Part shown: positions 28,165 through 37,700 of the stretch, one piece after another | Numbering within the stretch: the first letter of the stretch is position 1 | Layout of the letters: every line of letters begins with the position of its first letter | Assembly: GCA_035631655.1 (NCBI GenBank) | Contig: DASQIH010000048.1 | Span: 1 to 64,000 of the forward strand | Source: Gp1-AA122 sp035631655 | GTDB taxonomy: Bacteria > Acidobacteriota > Terriglobia > Terriglobales > Acidobacteriaceae | Reading direction: 5' to 3' | DNA: 64,000 nt | The notes under the pieces: model-generated | What the model was told of the DNA's origin: nothing | Databases searched by the model: none | The model's input: the letters and a program-made list of their open reading frames with translations, nothing else | Made by a program: the position numbers and the translations under genes

Positions 28165-29133
28165 ATGTTAACCGGCATTGCCATCATGGTCTTTGTGGTG
28201 GTCGGGTTGGCGGTGTTTGCTGGCGGTTATCTGCTTGACGAGCGCCGTTCGCGTGCACGGCTACTGCGCGATCGCCTGGCCACGGTGCAGAAGGCGGCCG
28301 AGCGCCAGCCCACCGAAGAGTTGGCGATTCTGCGCGATGAATTGCTGAGCGAGATTCCTGCGCTTGATACCCTGCTACGTAAGTCCGCTCGGGTTTCTGC
28401 CCTGCAGAACTTACTTTCGCAGGCCGACATCCAGATCCGTGCCGGCAATTTCTTGTTGCTGTGCGCTTTGAGTGGAGCTGTCCTGGGTGTTGTGGTAATT
28501 CTCTGGAGCAAGATGCTGATCCTGGGCTGGGCTGGCGTTTTGCTTGGTGCTTTTCTGCCCTACGCCTACGCGACTCATGCGCGCAGCAAGCGCTTCAGCA
28601 AATTCGAAGAACTCTTTCCCCAGGCCATCGACACGCTGGCCCGCGCGGTCCGCGCCGGTCACGCCTTTACCACCGCGCTGGAATTGATCGCCAGCGAAGT
28701 TGCGGAACCGGTTGCGGGGGAGTTCCGAAAGCTCTTTGAAGAACAGAAGTTCGGGCTGCCGGTGCGGGATGCTCTGGTTAACCTGACGGAACGGATTCCG
28801 CTGGTGGACGTGAAGTTTTTCATTACCGCGGTAATGTTGCAACGCGAGACCGGCGGCAATCTGGCCGAAATTCTCGATAACCTATCCTATGTGATTCGTG
28901 AGCGCTTCAAGATCCTGCGCCAAGTCCGGGTATACACAGCGCAGGGACGGCTGACGATGTTGCTGTTGATGGGCCTTCCCCCGGGGGTCGTGCTCATCAT
29001 GCGGGTCATGAATCCGAATTTTGTTGAGCCGTTATTCTCCGACCCAATCGGGCACGCGTTGCTGGTGATTGGTATAACCCTGCAGACGGTCGGCTATTTC
29101 GTCATCCGCAGGATCATTCAGATTCAGGTGTAG
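28165..29133 (+). CDS. tadB: Tad pilus inner-membrane protein TadB
   Basis: 322 aa with an N-terminal helix pair, a GspF-type domain (FPQAIDTLARAVRAGHAFTTALELIASEV ... ETGGNLAEILDNLSYVIRERFKI) and C-terminal helices. TadB and TadC form the inner-membrane platform on which the CpaF ATPase acts. It sits 3 bases before tadC. Confidence 0.93.
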   Translation: MLTGIAIMVFVVVGLAVFAGGYLLDERRSRARLLRDRLATVQKAAERQPTEELAILRDELLSEIPALDTLLRKSARVSALQNLLSQADIQIRAGNFLLLCALSGAVLGVVVILWSKMLILGWAGVLLGAFLPYAYATHARSKRFSKFEELFPQAIDTLARAVRAGHAFTTALELIASEVAEPVAGEFRKLFEEQKFGLPVRDALVNLTERIPLVDVKFFITAVMLQRETGGNLAEILDNLSYVIRERFKILRQVRVYTAQGRLTMLLLMGLPPGVVLIMRVMNPNFVEPLFSDPIGHALLVIGITLQTVGYFVIRRIIQIQV

Positions 29134-29136
29134 ATC

Positions 29137-30042
29137 ATGGTACTTGGGCTCGCCATTGTCGTGTTTCTGACCGTCGCGGTCGCCGTGTTTGCTTTTGCCT
29201 CGGCATTGGCAACTCCAACGTCGACGCTAGGCGCGCGGCTTCGTTCGCTAGGCTGGCAGCGACAGCCGGAACCGGAGAAACCCGCAATCAAACAACGCAT
29301 CCAGCAGGCGCTGGTCGATCCGCTGAGCAAAGCACTGCCGCTGTCTCCCTCGGAAGCTTCCAAGACGCGTGTGTTGCTGATGCAGGCCGGCTATCGGGAA
29401 CCCCGTCATATAACTTTTTATTTCGGGCTGCGTGTTTTCGGTGCTCTGCTGGGCCTTGCGCTGGCGGCGATCTTCTTTTCCAATAGCGATTCATTCTTGC
29501 TTTTCCTGGTTGGCGGTGTGGGCCTGGGGTTCCTGCTTCCCCAGTTCTTCCTCAAGCGGCGAATCAAGGCTCGGCAGCACCGCATTCGCCTCGGTTTGGC
29601 CGACGCCCTGGACTTAACCGTGATTTGCGTGGAAGCCGGGTTGTCGCTGGACCAGGCCTTGTCGCGCGTCGGCGAGGATTTGCAGCGCGCCCACCCTGAC
29701 CTGAGCGATGAGTTTCACTTGGTCAACCTGGAAATGCGCGCCGGCAAGCCGCGTCCGGAAGCTTTGCGAAATTTGGCCGAACGTACCGGGGTCGATGACA
29801 TTAAAGCCCTGGTGGGAGTGCTGATCCAGACTGATCGGTTTGGCACCAGCATCACGCAGGCGTTGCGCGTGCACTCCGATTCTCTGCGCACCGAGCGGCG
29901 TCAACGGGCAGAGGAGCAAGCGGCCAAAACTACGATTAAAATGGTTCCTGCACTGGTTGTATTCGTCCTCCCCTCGCTGTTCTTCGTAACCCTGGGGCCG
30001 GCGGTGATCCTGTTACTTCATACTCTGCGCTCGGGCCAGTGA
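29137..30042 (+). CDS. tadC: Tad pilus inner-membrane protein TadC
   Basis: 301 aa paralogue of TadB with a GspF-type domain (GLADALDLTVICVEAGLSLDQALSRVGEDL ... TDRFGTSITQALRVHSDSLR) and membrane helices at both ends. It completes the platform. Minor pilin genes (tadE, tadF), a tadD gene and a TadV/CpaA prepilin peptidase do not follow; they are presumably elsewhere in the genome. Confidence 0.93.
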   Translation: MVLGLAIVVFLTVAVAVFAFASALATPTSTLGARLRSLGWQRQPEPEKPAIKQRIQQALVDPLSKALPLSPSEASKTRVLLMQAGYREPRHITFYFGLRVFGALLGLALAAIFFSNSDSFLLFLVGGVGLGFLLPQFFLKRRIKARQHRIRLGLADALDLTVICVEAGLSLDQALSRVGEDLQRAHPDLSDEFHLVNLEMRAGKPRPEALRNLAERTGVDDIKALVGVLIQTDRFGTSITQALRVHSDSLRTERRQRAEEQAAKTTIKMVPALVVFVLPSLFFVTLGPAVILLLHTLRSGQ

Positions 30043-30079
30043 CGCGGGTGTGCTGCAGTTATCAAACTCAGGAGTTGGA

Positions 30080-30472
30080 ATGCCCGCGTCAGCTTCGAAA
30101 GCCTGTGCCTACAATCAGACTCGCCAAGCCTATCTGGCCACCGATCTGGCGGTCGCGGACACGCACTGGTCGCGGCTGCGAGGATTAATGGGCACCGGTG
30201 CCGCGAATTTTCCTGCGGGCAAAGGGCTCTGGATTGTGCCCTGCCATGGCGTGCACACGCTGGGTATGCGCTTCCCGATTGATGTGGTTTACTTAAATGG
30301 GGACAAGGTTATAGTGCACCTGGAAGAAAACCTTCGGCCATGGCGAGTGGCGGCGGTTCGCCTCAACGCGGTCACCGTGCTCGAATTGCCGCCCAGCACA
30401 GTGCGGCAGACGCAGACGACGGTGGGAGACCAGATCGCCATCGAGTTCGGGAAGGGTGAAGTAAAGGCATGA
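30080..30472 (+). CDS. DUF192 family protein
   Basis: 130 aa with the DUF192 core: WSRLRGLMG ... KGLWIVPCHGVHTLGMRFPIDVVYLN ... VLELPP. The family is widespread and of unknown function, and in Acidobacteria often follows tadC (recollection). The in-frame GTG at 30050 is possible, but ATG 30080 has CAGGAG about 7 bases upstream and gives the expected length. Its TGA overlaps the ATG of the next gene. No signal peptide. Confidence 0.87.
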   Translation: MPASASKACAYNQTRQAYLATDLAVADTHWSRLRGLMGTGAANFPAGKGLWIVPCHGVHTLGMRFPIDVVYLNGDKVIVHLEENLRPWRVAAVRLNAVTVLELPPSTVRQTQTTVGDQIAIEFGKGEVKA

Positions 30473-32592
30473 AGGAAGCCGCCCAACAGGTCGTCATGCC
30501 CGAACCCCCGCGGCTGCTGATCGAGTGGTCATCCCCGTGGCAGGAGTTTGTTACCGCCATCCTGCCGGCGCTACACCGCTCTCCCAAGCGGCTGGCCGGA
30601 GAAGCCCGCACTGGCATCTTCCCTTTTTCTGGCATGCTGGCCACGTGGATCCTGGAGGCTGTATCTCTCTTGGCGGTGATTATCCTCCCGGGCAAGTTGT
30701 CGCGCCTGCAGCCCTATACTCCGCTGCCACAGCCCAAGTACGACGTGATCTACTTTTCCGGCGAGGAGTTACCACAGACCGCAGACGTTGGCGGGGCAAA
30801 AAGCGGGAAATCCGGCCGGGCCGGCGGTCATGAAGGTTACCATCGCACCCAGACGATCCGGGTCGCCCGCGGAGACTCGCCGGCTGAAAAAGTTGTAGAC
30901 GTACCTAAGCTCAATCTGCCTAAATCGGATTTCCCGGTGGCCAACCTGCTGGCAATTAACCGCATTCCGGGACCGCCGCCGGCTTCCGGCCTGCGTTCTT
31001 CGCTGCCGGCCCTGCCTTCGGCGGCGCCCGTGCCGCCGCCACCGGATATCGCTCGTGACAAGATACAGGCCGCCCCGGGGCTGAACAGCTCGATCGTTGC
31101 GCCTCCGCCCAAGGTCTCTCGGGACAAGATGCAGGCTGCGGCGATGCTCAACAGCTCGATCGTTGCGCCACCTCCCGATGTCGCGCGGGAGAAGATGCAG
31201 GCATTAGCGGGGGTCAATACCGGTGTCGTGGCGCCTCCGCCTACGGTGCATGACATTGCCGGAGCGCGTGTCGCCCAAGGCCCGGTGACAAATGTCGTGC
31301 CACCTCCGGTGTCCGCTCCGGTGAACACGACCTCGGTCGCATCGCGCCTGTCGTTGCCCCAGCCCAGCGTGATTGCTCCGCCGCCCAGCCGTGTGACACG
31401 AGAGAATGGTTCCATCTTGGGCACTCAGGTGACGGACATCCAAAAGCAAGTGGTTCCCCCACCCGTGCAGCTGGGAGGGGCTGGCGGTGTTACGGGCCGA
31501 CAAATGGGTGGCGGTGGCGGTGTAGCCGAGGCCAATAACATAGTTCCACCTCCCCCCAGCCTAGGCAGGGGAAGTTCCTTGGCGGGAGGGGGTGGGCGAA
31601 GAACGGCAGGTGAACCGGTCGGCGCCGCGGGCGTAGTTCCACCTCCGCCCAGTGTGAGCGGCGGTAGCTCCCTCACCGGAAGGGGTCGCGGGAATGCGGG
31701 GACAGGCTTAGGTGGGGCACTCGACGCCGGATCGGTGCTCGCGCCGCCCAAGGGTGGCGGTGGCACAGGTAGCGATAAGGCCGGGGTAGTGATCTCCAGC
31801 CAACCGGGATCGCGCTTTGGCGTCCCGGGAAGCGGTGGCAGTGGCTCGTTGGCCATGTCGCCCGCTGGCGGAGCTAAGCCGGGACTAGGCGGCTCTGGAG
31901 GCGGCAACGGCATTGGACGCGGCACGGGTCCGGGAAGCGGTTTGGAGGGCGAGGGTTCCGGTGCAGGAAAAGCCGGCACCGGACGCGGCTCCGATCCGAA
32001 TGCGAAAGGTGGGATCTCGCCTTATCCCGGTCCAGGCGGCGCGGGCAAAGGCACTAATGGATCACCGGCAGCCCCGGGCATCTCAGTCGCCGGTGGTGCC
32101 ACCACCATCACGCTGCCCAGCTTTGGCAGCCCTGCCGATCCTCCTGATTTACCCGCACATTCGGGCGCGGGGGCCCATCGCGGACCCGGCATTACGATTG
32201 TCGCGACCTCCCGCTCGGGGGGTGCGTTTAACTTTTACGGAGCATTGCCGGGCGACAACTACACCATTTACATTGAAACGACTTTGGGCCCGGCTGTGCT
32301 GCAGTATGCCGACCCGACTTCGGCCAAGCGCGCTTACTCCGAGGAACTGACACCTCCCGAACCGATGCGCACCAGCCTCCCTGCCGGGTTGAGTCATTCG
32401 CGCATGATCGTGGCCTGCGTGCTGGATCGCTCCGGTCTGCTGCGCAATTTGCACACTCTGGAAGCCGGCCCGGCGGAGATGAATTCCAAAGTTCTGGCCG
32501 CCCTGCACAATTGGAAGTTCCGCGCCGCCATGCGCGGTAACGAACCGGTTGAGGTGAACGCGATCCTGGGATTCAACATCGATACCCGCTAA
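30469..32592 (+). CDS. Large Pro/Gly-rich membrane-anchored TonB-like protein
   Basis: 707 aa. The cytoplasmic N-terminus (~1-50) is followed by a membrane helix near residues 52-75. A periplasmic region of ~500 residues is dominated by VAPPP/VVPPP motifs, then Gly/Ser-rich low complexity. The C-terminal ~110 residues (HSRMIVACVLDRSGLLRNLHTLEAG ... ALHNWKFRAAMRGNEPVEVNAILGFNI) resemble a TonB C-terminal fold. Architecture suggests a TonB-like protein spanning the periplasm to contact an outer-membrane partner, possibly the Tad secretin. It overlaps the DUF192 gene by four bases and ends the tad operon. No ExbB/ExbD genes are nearby. The function is inferred. Confidence 0.8.
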   Translation: MKEAAQQVVMPEPPRLLIEWSSPWQEFVTAILPALHRSPKRLAGEARTGIFPFSGMLATWILEAVSLLAVIILPGKLSRLQPYTPLPQPKYDVIYFSGEELPQTADVGGAKSGKSGRAGGHEGYHRTQTIRVARGDSPAEKVVDVPKLNLPKSDFPVANLLAINRIPGPPPASGLRSSLPALPSAAPVPPPPDIARDKIQAAPGLNSSIVAPPPKVSRDKMQAAAMLNSSIVAPPPDVAREKMQALAGVNTGVVAPPPTVHDIAGARVAQGPVTNVVPPPVSAPVNTTSVASRLSLPQPSVIAPPPSRVTRENGSILGTQVTDIQKQVVPPPVQLGGAGGVTGRQMGGGGGVAEANNIVPPPPSLGRGSSLAGGGGRRTAGEPVGAAGVVPPPPSVSGGSSLTGRGRGNAGTGLGGALDAGSVLAPPKGGGGTGSDKAGVVISSQPGSRFGVPGSGGSGSLAMSPAGGAKPGLGGSGGGNGIGRGTGPGSGLEGEGSGAGKAGTGRGSDPNAKGGISPYPGPGGAGKGTNGSPAAPGISVAGGATTITLPSFGSPADPPDLPAHSGAGAHRGPGITIVATSRSGGAFNFYGALPGDNYTIYIETTLGPAVLQYADPTSAKRAYSEELTPPEPMRTSLPAGLSHSRMIVACVLDRSGLLRNLHTLEAGPAEMNSKVLAALHNWKFRAAMRGNEPVEVNAILGFNIDTR
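31045..31242 (+). repeat. Three tandem 66-bp (22-aa) repeats in the Pro-rich protein
   Basis: Residues 193-258 comprise three 22-residue units of the form xV(A/S)R(D/E)K(M/I)QA...N(S/T)xxVAPPP, encoded by three consecutive 66-bp units. The first two units share long identical stretches, for example AACAGCTCGATCGTTGCGCC. Later VVPPP motifs are spaced irregularly, so only these three are regular. Such repeats can change copy number and alter the periplasmic reach of the protein. Confidence 0.75.
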
Positions 32593-32606
32593 TAAAGCCA
32601 GCACAC

Positions 32607-32810
32607 TGTCATCCTGAGCGAAGCTTGAGGCTCACGGCAGCGAGCTTCAAGCAGAGTCGAAGGACCCCTTTTTATTAATAAGCGCAACCACAAAAGCTGT
32701 TAAGGCATTCAGTTCGCAGTCGGGTGAGAATATCTCGCAACGCCATAGGTGGCGGCACAGGCAGTCAAGGGGTTCTTCGACTCGGGCTGAAGCCCTCGCT
32801 CAGGATGACA
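32607..32810. repeat. Inverted pair of TGTCATCCTGAG repeat elements
   Basis: A forward copy (32607-32668), beginning TGTCATCCTGAGCGA and ending AGTCGAAGGACCCC, faces an inverted copy (32769-32810) beginning GGGGTTCTTCGACTC and ending CTCAGGATGACA. About 100 bases separate them. The pair sits between convergent genes (the tad operon end and a membrane protein). Element type is a well-known palindromic intergenic repeat of soil bacteria; the paired arrangement resembles REPIN-like dimers. Confidence 0.7.
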
Positions 32811-32854
32811 GCGGATGGGATAGTTGGAGAGCCTTGCCAAGAGTCTCCGCAGTT

Positions 32855-34429
32855 TCAATCGAGCCTGCTGCGGACTCGCTCGAACACCTTAGCGACCTCA
32901 TCGTGGTAAGTTGCTTTCCACCCCGGATCGTGCTGAAGAGCATCCCCCAGCTTCGATTTAGCCGGCACCACGATGACGTTCACCCCTAACTTGTCGAGGA
33001 CCTGGTTCCAGCCAGGCTCAACATGCAAAATCTTCAAGTAATCCTTTAAGTAAGGGTCGCCATAAAAATCGTGGCGGTCGTCAATGAAGACTTTGGTTTC
33101 CGGATATAAGCGGTAAATCAGGTATCCACCCCAGGAGTCGAGGCTGAAGATCGGCGCCCGTTCGCCGCGCTGCTGCAACGCTTCCACTGCCTGCACAGGA
33201 AAGCGTGTAGCGTCGAAATGCGCGTCCATCACCTGCTTGCCCAAGAATCTGCCCTGGTGGAGGCAGATCCAGGTGCTGAGCAATAGCAGTAGGACGGGCC
33301 ATAGGTGCCCACGCAGTCCCATCTCCATCCGGTCCATTCGGCTGGCAAACCCGCGCAGGCCGGGCAATAACGTCCGCTGGGTTGCCTCTCCGCGCGAGAA
33401 GAGTGGAGGCGCAATCATGGTGAGCAGCATAGCGGCGACGGGAATGTTGCGCGCAGCGTAGAGTCCGGAAGCCGCGCTGAGGAGAATCAGCAACCACTCG
33501 GTCCAGCGCAGCCGCGCACGGGCGGCGGCGATTCCGACGATCGTGAGGAGCAACAGTAGCAAGAAAAATTGCGGCGGCAGGCCGTGGAAGTTGGGCCTGC
33601 GGAATTCGTCAATGTGCTGCATCAGAAACCGGTCGGTAAGGTAGTGGAAAACGTGCACGTGCAGCTTGTACCCATAGGGATTCATGAGGCTGGCCAGAGC
33701 CGACACGCCAAAGATTAAGCCCAGATGTCCCGCATGCCGTGAAGCCGTCTTCCGCTCTTCGGCATCCCGACACCTACGTAACTTCAGGAGATCCGCCAGC
33801 AAGAAAATTCCGATCAAGACGAAACCCATCACAAAACCACCATGCAGGTTGACCCAGAGCGGCATCAAGAGCGGCAACCCCCAGAGCCGATGGTTCTGAG
33901 ACCGTCCGTTCCTATAGCTGGAGTCCAGCACCCAGAACCACACGACAGTGATAAGCCAGCCAACCACGTGCGGGCGAGCTAGGAAATGAATGGAAGAAGC
34001 CACAGTGCACATCAGAAAAAACACCACAGTGACTGGCACACTACCACCGCGTAGCAGGGCGAAGTGGAAGACCAGAGCCAGCGTAAGGGCTATCACCACC
34101 GCGCTGAAAAAAACCACTCCGTTGAGGCCGAGGTGGTTGTAGATAAACCCAATGCCCAGGTCGTACAGCCATTCCCACGCGTACCAGGGACGGCCACTCA
34201 TGGTGGCGGAAAAGCTATCGGTGCGTGGAATAGCGTGGGTAGTGAGAATGTTCTGGCCATCGCGAATATGCCAACCGATGTCGGCATCCCACAGCAGATG
34301 CGGCGCAAGCGCGCCATAAGTGAATGCCATTAGAAGCAGGATGAAAATGAGATCTGTGATCGAGGGGAGGAGAAACCAAGTGGGTTTTGAAGCAGCGGCT
34401 TGAGTCGGGGCTTGGACTGGACTTTCCAA
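32855..34429 (-). CDS. Polytopic membrane protein, probable GT-C-like family, function unknown
   Basis: 524 aa with about ten hydrophobic helices and a conserved-looking first loop (LLWDADIGWHIRDGQNILTTHAIPRTDSFS). A soluble C-terminal region follows (~430-524: IFSLDSWGGYLIYRLYPETKVFIDDRHDFYGDPYLKDYL). The loop with acidic and His residues after the first helix is reminiscent of GT-C glycosyltransferases, and the C-terminal part recalls the soluble domain of such enzymes. No exact family can be named. The gene starts 23 bases after the end of a broken antitoxin gene on the same strand. Confidence 0.7.
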   Translation of the reverse strand: MESPVQAPTQAAASKPTWFLLPSITDLIFILLLMAFTYGALAPHLLWDADIGWHIRDGQNILTTHAIPRTDSFSATMSGRPWYAWEWLYDLGIGFIYNHLGLNGVVFFSAVVIALTLALVFHFALLRGGSVPVTVVFFLMCTVASSIHFLARPHVVGWLITVVWFWVLDSSYRNGRSQNHRLWGLPLLMPLWVNLHGGFVMGFVLIGIFLLADLLKLRRCRDAEERKTASRHAGHLGLIFGVSALASLMNPYGYKLHVHVFHYLTDRFLMQHIDEFRRPNFHGLPPQFFLLLLLLTIVGIAAARARLRWTEWLLILLSAASGLYAARNIPVAAMLLTMIAPPLFSRGEATQRTLLPGLRGFASRMDRMEMGLRGHLWPVLLLLLSTWICLHQGRFLGKQVMDAHFDATRFPVQAVEALQQRGERAPIFSLDSWGGYLIYRLYPETKVFIDDRHDFYGDPYLKDYLKILHVEPGWNQVLDKLGVNVIVVPAKSKLGDALQHDPGWKATYHDEVAKVFERVRSRLD

Positions 34430-34452
34430 CTCTGAAAGCGTAACAGAACGTC

Positions 34453-34722
34453 TTACCTGATACCGGGCAGCAGGCCGAGATGAACGACCTCTTCCCTGCC
34501 CACGTCCGACCCGCTGGGAATTTGAGGATAGCGATTCTCAGGAGTGATTTGGGCCACTAGATCGGAGAGCCTTGGGATTCTCTCCACGCGACGTAGTTCG
34601 ATCTTCCCTTTCACAACCCGGATTTCCAGCGAGTCTCCTTCGCGAAGTTGTGCTTCCGCGAGCAGCGGCTTGGGAATGCCTACCGCGAGGGTGTTGCCCT
34701 ATTTTACCAGCATGGCCTTCAT
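34453..34722 (-). pseudogene. MazE/AbrB-type antitoxin gene broken by a nonsense codon
   Basis: From ATG 34722, preceded by GAGGGG, the frame reads MKAMLVK-stop-GNTLAVGIPKPLLAEAQLREGDSLEIRVVKGK and continues to TAA at 34453-34455. The family motif is KWGNSLAVRIPK; here the Trp codon is TAG at 34699-34701 (TGG to TAG would explain it). The rest of the frame is intact, including a C-terminal tail with LSDLVAQITPENRY. No in-frame start follows the stop early enough to keep the swapped-hairpin domain. No MazF toxin gene lies next to it. Either a recent loss or a sequencing error. Confidence 0.75.
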
Positions 34723-34791
34723 GACTACTCCCCTCAGGTGTTTATATCAAAGACAAATGCGCGGGCAAGAGTGCCGCGCCACACGACTTTC

Positions 34792-37700
34792 TTAGTCGGC
34801 GGATTTCCCGACCAGTTCCGGCCGGGCCACGCCTTCTTCAGCGGCCACTGGCTTGCGCTTGCGCAGGGACTTCAGCCAGCCTTGGAATGATTCCATATAA
34901 ATATAGAAAACAGGGGTGATATAGAGGGTCAGCAACTGGGAGAAGACCAGCCCGCCGACCACCGCTAACCCCAGGGGACGCCGGGATTCTGCCCCGGCTC
35001 CAAAGCCCAGCGCGATCGGCAAAGTGCCCATCAAGGCCGCCATCGTGGTCATCATGATGGGGCGGAAGCGGAGCAAGGCGCCCTGGTAGATTGCTTCGTG
35101 CGCGCTCTCGCCCGAGGTGCGCTGTTTTACCAGGGCCACGTCAATCATCATGATGGCGTTCTTCTTCACGATACCCACCAACATGATGATGCCGACGAAG
35201 GCGTAGAGGCTGAGGTCCACACGGAACAGTAGCAGGGTGAGGAGCGCTCCGAAACCCGCCGAGGGCAAGCCGGAGAGAATCGTGATCGGGTGGATGAAGC
35301 TCTCGTACAGGATGCCCAGCACAATGTAAATCACCAGGATTGCCATGAACAGCAGCAGGCCCAGTCCGGTCACCGAGGATTGGAACGCCTGGGCGGTGCC
35401 CTGAAAGCTGGTGCTGATGGTGGCGGGCAGCATTTGTTGCGCCTCACGCGTCACCGCATTCACCGCATCGCCTAGCGAGACGCCGGGCCGCAGGTTGAAG
35501 GAAATAGTCACGGCGGGCAACTGACCCAGATGGTTGATGCTCAACGGCCCTACGTTGTAGGTGAGCTTGGCAACGGTGTTCAGTGGCACCAATTGCCCCG
35601 TAGAGGAATGCACATACAGCAAAGACAGCAACGACGGCTCCAGCTGGTATTGGTCCTCGGTCTCGGTTATGACGCGATAGGCATTGTTGGGGGCATAGAT
35701 CGTCGATACCTGGCGCTGGCTGTAAGCCGTGTTGAGCGCATCCTCAATCTGGCTAGCGGTAATTCCCAGAGCCGACGCTTTGTCGCGATCAATCTCCACG
35801 TTCACTTGTGGATTCTTGATCTGCAGATCGCTGGTCACATCCTGGAGCAGCTTGCGGAACCGCGGATCGTTGCGCAGCTTGGTTTCAAATTTGGGAGTGT
35901 ACTGATACAACTCGTCGGTATCAGGGTCCTGGAGGGTGAATTGATACTGGCTCTTGGTGAGGTTGCCGCCGATGCGTATGGGTGGCAGAACCTGCGGATA
36001 GGCAGTGATGCCGGGCACCTGCGAGACGATGGGGCGCAGCTCCTGTACCAGTTCCATCGCCGGCTTCCGCGTCTTGCGCGGGGTCAGCCGCATAAACATG
36101 CGTCCCGCATTCCCGCCGGCTGCCGTGGACATGAAAGAGTCAACCCAGGGCTGCTTCATGACGAGCTGGTTAAGCGCCTTTTGATGCTGGACCATGCTGT
36201 CGAAGGAAATTCCCTGGACGCCTTCGGTGAACATGAAGATCTGCCCGGTATCCTCATCAGGCAGAAAGCCCTTAGGCGTGATCATGAACAGGTAAACGGT
36301 GGCGACCAAGACCACGGCCGAGACCAGCATGGTGGTCGCGCGGTACTTGAGCGTGACCTGCAGCGTCCGGTCGTAGACGCGCAGCATGCCATCGAAGAAG
36401 CGCTCGGAAACGGCGTAGAGATGGCCGTGATGTTCCTCACGCGCGGGACGCAGGAACCGGCTGCACAGCATAGGGGTCAAGCTTAGCGAGACCAGGCCGG
36501 ACACCAGGATGGCCGCAGTGATGGTCACGGCGAATTCGTGCAGCAAGCGGCCCAGAATCCCGCCCATGAACAGGACGGGGATGAAGACCGCGGCCAGCGA
36601 CAAGGTCATCGAGATGATGGTAAAGCCAATTTCTTTTGCGCCGCGGAACGCCGCTTCCATTGGGCGTTCCCCCATTTCCATGTGGCGCACAATGTTTTCC
36701 AGCATGACGATGGCGTCATCAACGACGAAACCCACCGAAAGCGTCAGGGCCATCAGCGACAAGTTGTCAAGCGAGTACCCCAGCAGGTACATCAGGGCAA
36801 ATGTGCCCACAATCGACATAGGCAGGGCCAGGCTGGGAATGGCGGTCGCAGAAAGATTACGCAAAAAAAGGAAGATCACCAGGATGACCAGCACCAGCGC
36901 GAGGAAGAGCGTGAACTTTACATCGTTCACGGAGTCGCGGATCGACACGGACCGGTCATACAGAATGTTCATATCCACCGAGGGTGGCATCTGCTGGCGG
37001 AAGGTGGGCAACAGCTTCTTGATCGCGTCCACTACTTCCACGGTGTTGGTGCCGGGTTGGCGTTGGATCGCCAGTACGATCGCCCGCCGCACACCGCCTT
37101 GCTTGTCGTAATACCAGCTGGCGGTCTTGTCGACCTCGACGCCGTCGACGACTTGGCCAAGGTCTTTCAGGCGAACGGGAGCGCCGTTGCGATACGCGAC
37201 GACCAGCGGCGCGTAGTCTGCTGCTTTCTCCAACTGCCCGTTGGCCTGTACCACGAAGGCCTGGTTCTTTCCGTAGAGCGTTCCTGTGGGCTGGTTGACG
37301 TTTCCATTCGCAATGGCGTTGGCCACGTCATCGGTGCCAATCTGGTGGCTGGCCAGCGCCTTGGGATCCAGCTTCACGTGTACCGCATATTTCTGCGCCC
37401 CATAGACGCTCACCTGGGCAACGCCATTGATCATGGAGACCCGCTGTGCAATCAGGGTTTCCGCATATTCATCCACGTCGGAAAGGCGCAGAGTCGGTGA
37501 GCTGAGCGAGAGATAGAGAATGGGCTGATCCGCTGGATTCACCTTCTGGTAAGAAGGGGGATAGGGCATGTTCTGAGGCAGGTCGCGCCCAGCCTTGGTG
37601 ATCATGGCCTGCACGTCCTGGGCGGCCGCATCCAGGCTCCGGCTCAGGTTGAACTGCAAAGTGATCTGGGTGGAACCCTGGCTGCTGGTGGAGGTCATCG

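Noticed and set aside
31045..31242. CRISPR-like array
   Set aside because: The repeats are contiguous 66-bp coding units with no spacers and keep the reading frame.
34453..34722. Pyrrolysine or programmed read-through as explanation for the TAG in the antitoxin gene
   Set aside because: No Pyl machinery or read-through context is visible. The family has Trp here, so a TGG-to-TAG change is simpler.
36538..37500. A 320-codon plus-strand frame, and 35530-36486, opposite the RND pump gene
   Set aside because: Long antisense frames arise from high GC and codon bias. The translated products are Gln/His/Arg-rich without domains, while the minus strand encodes a complete RND transporter.
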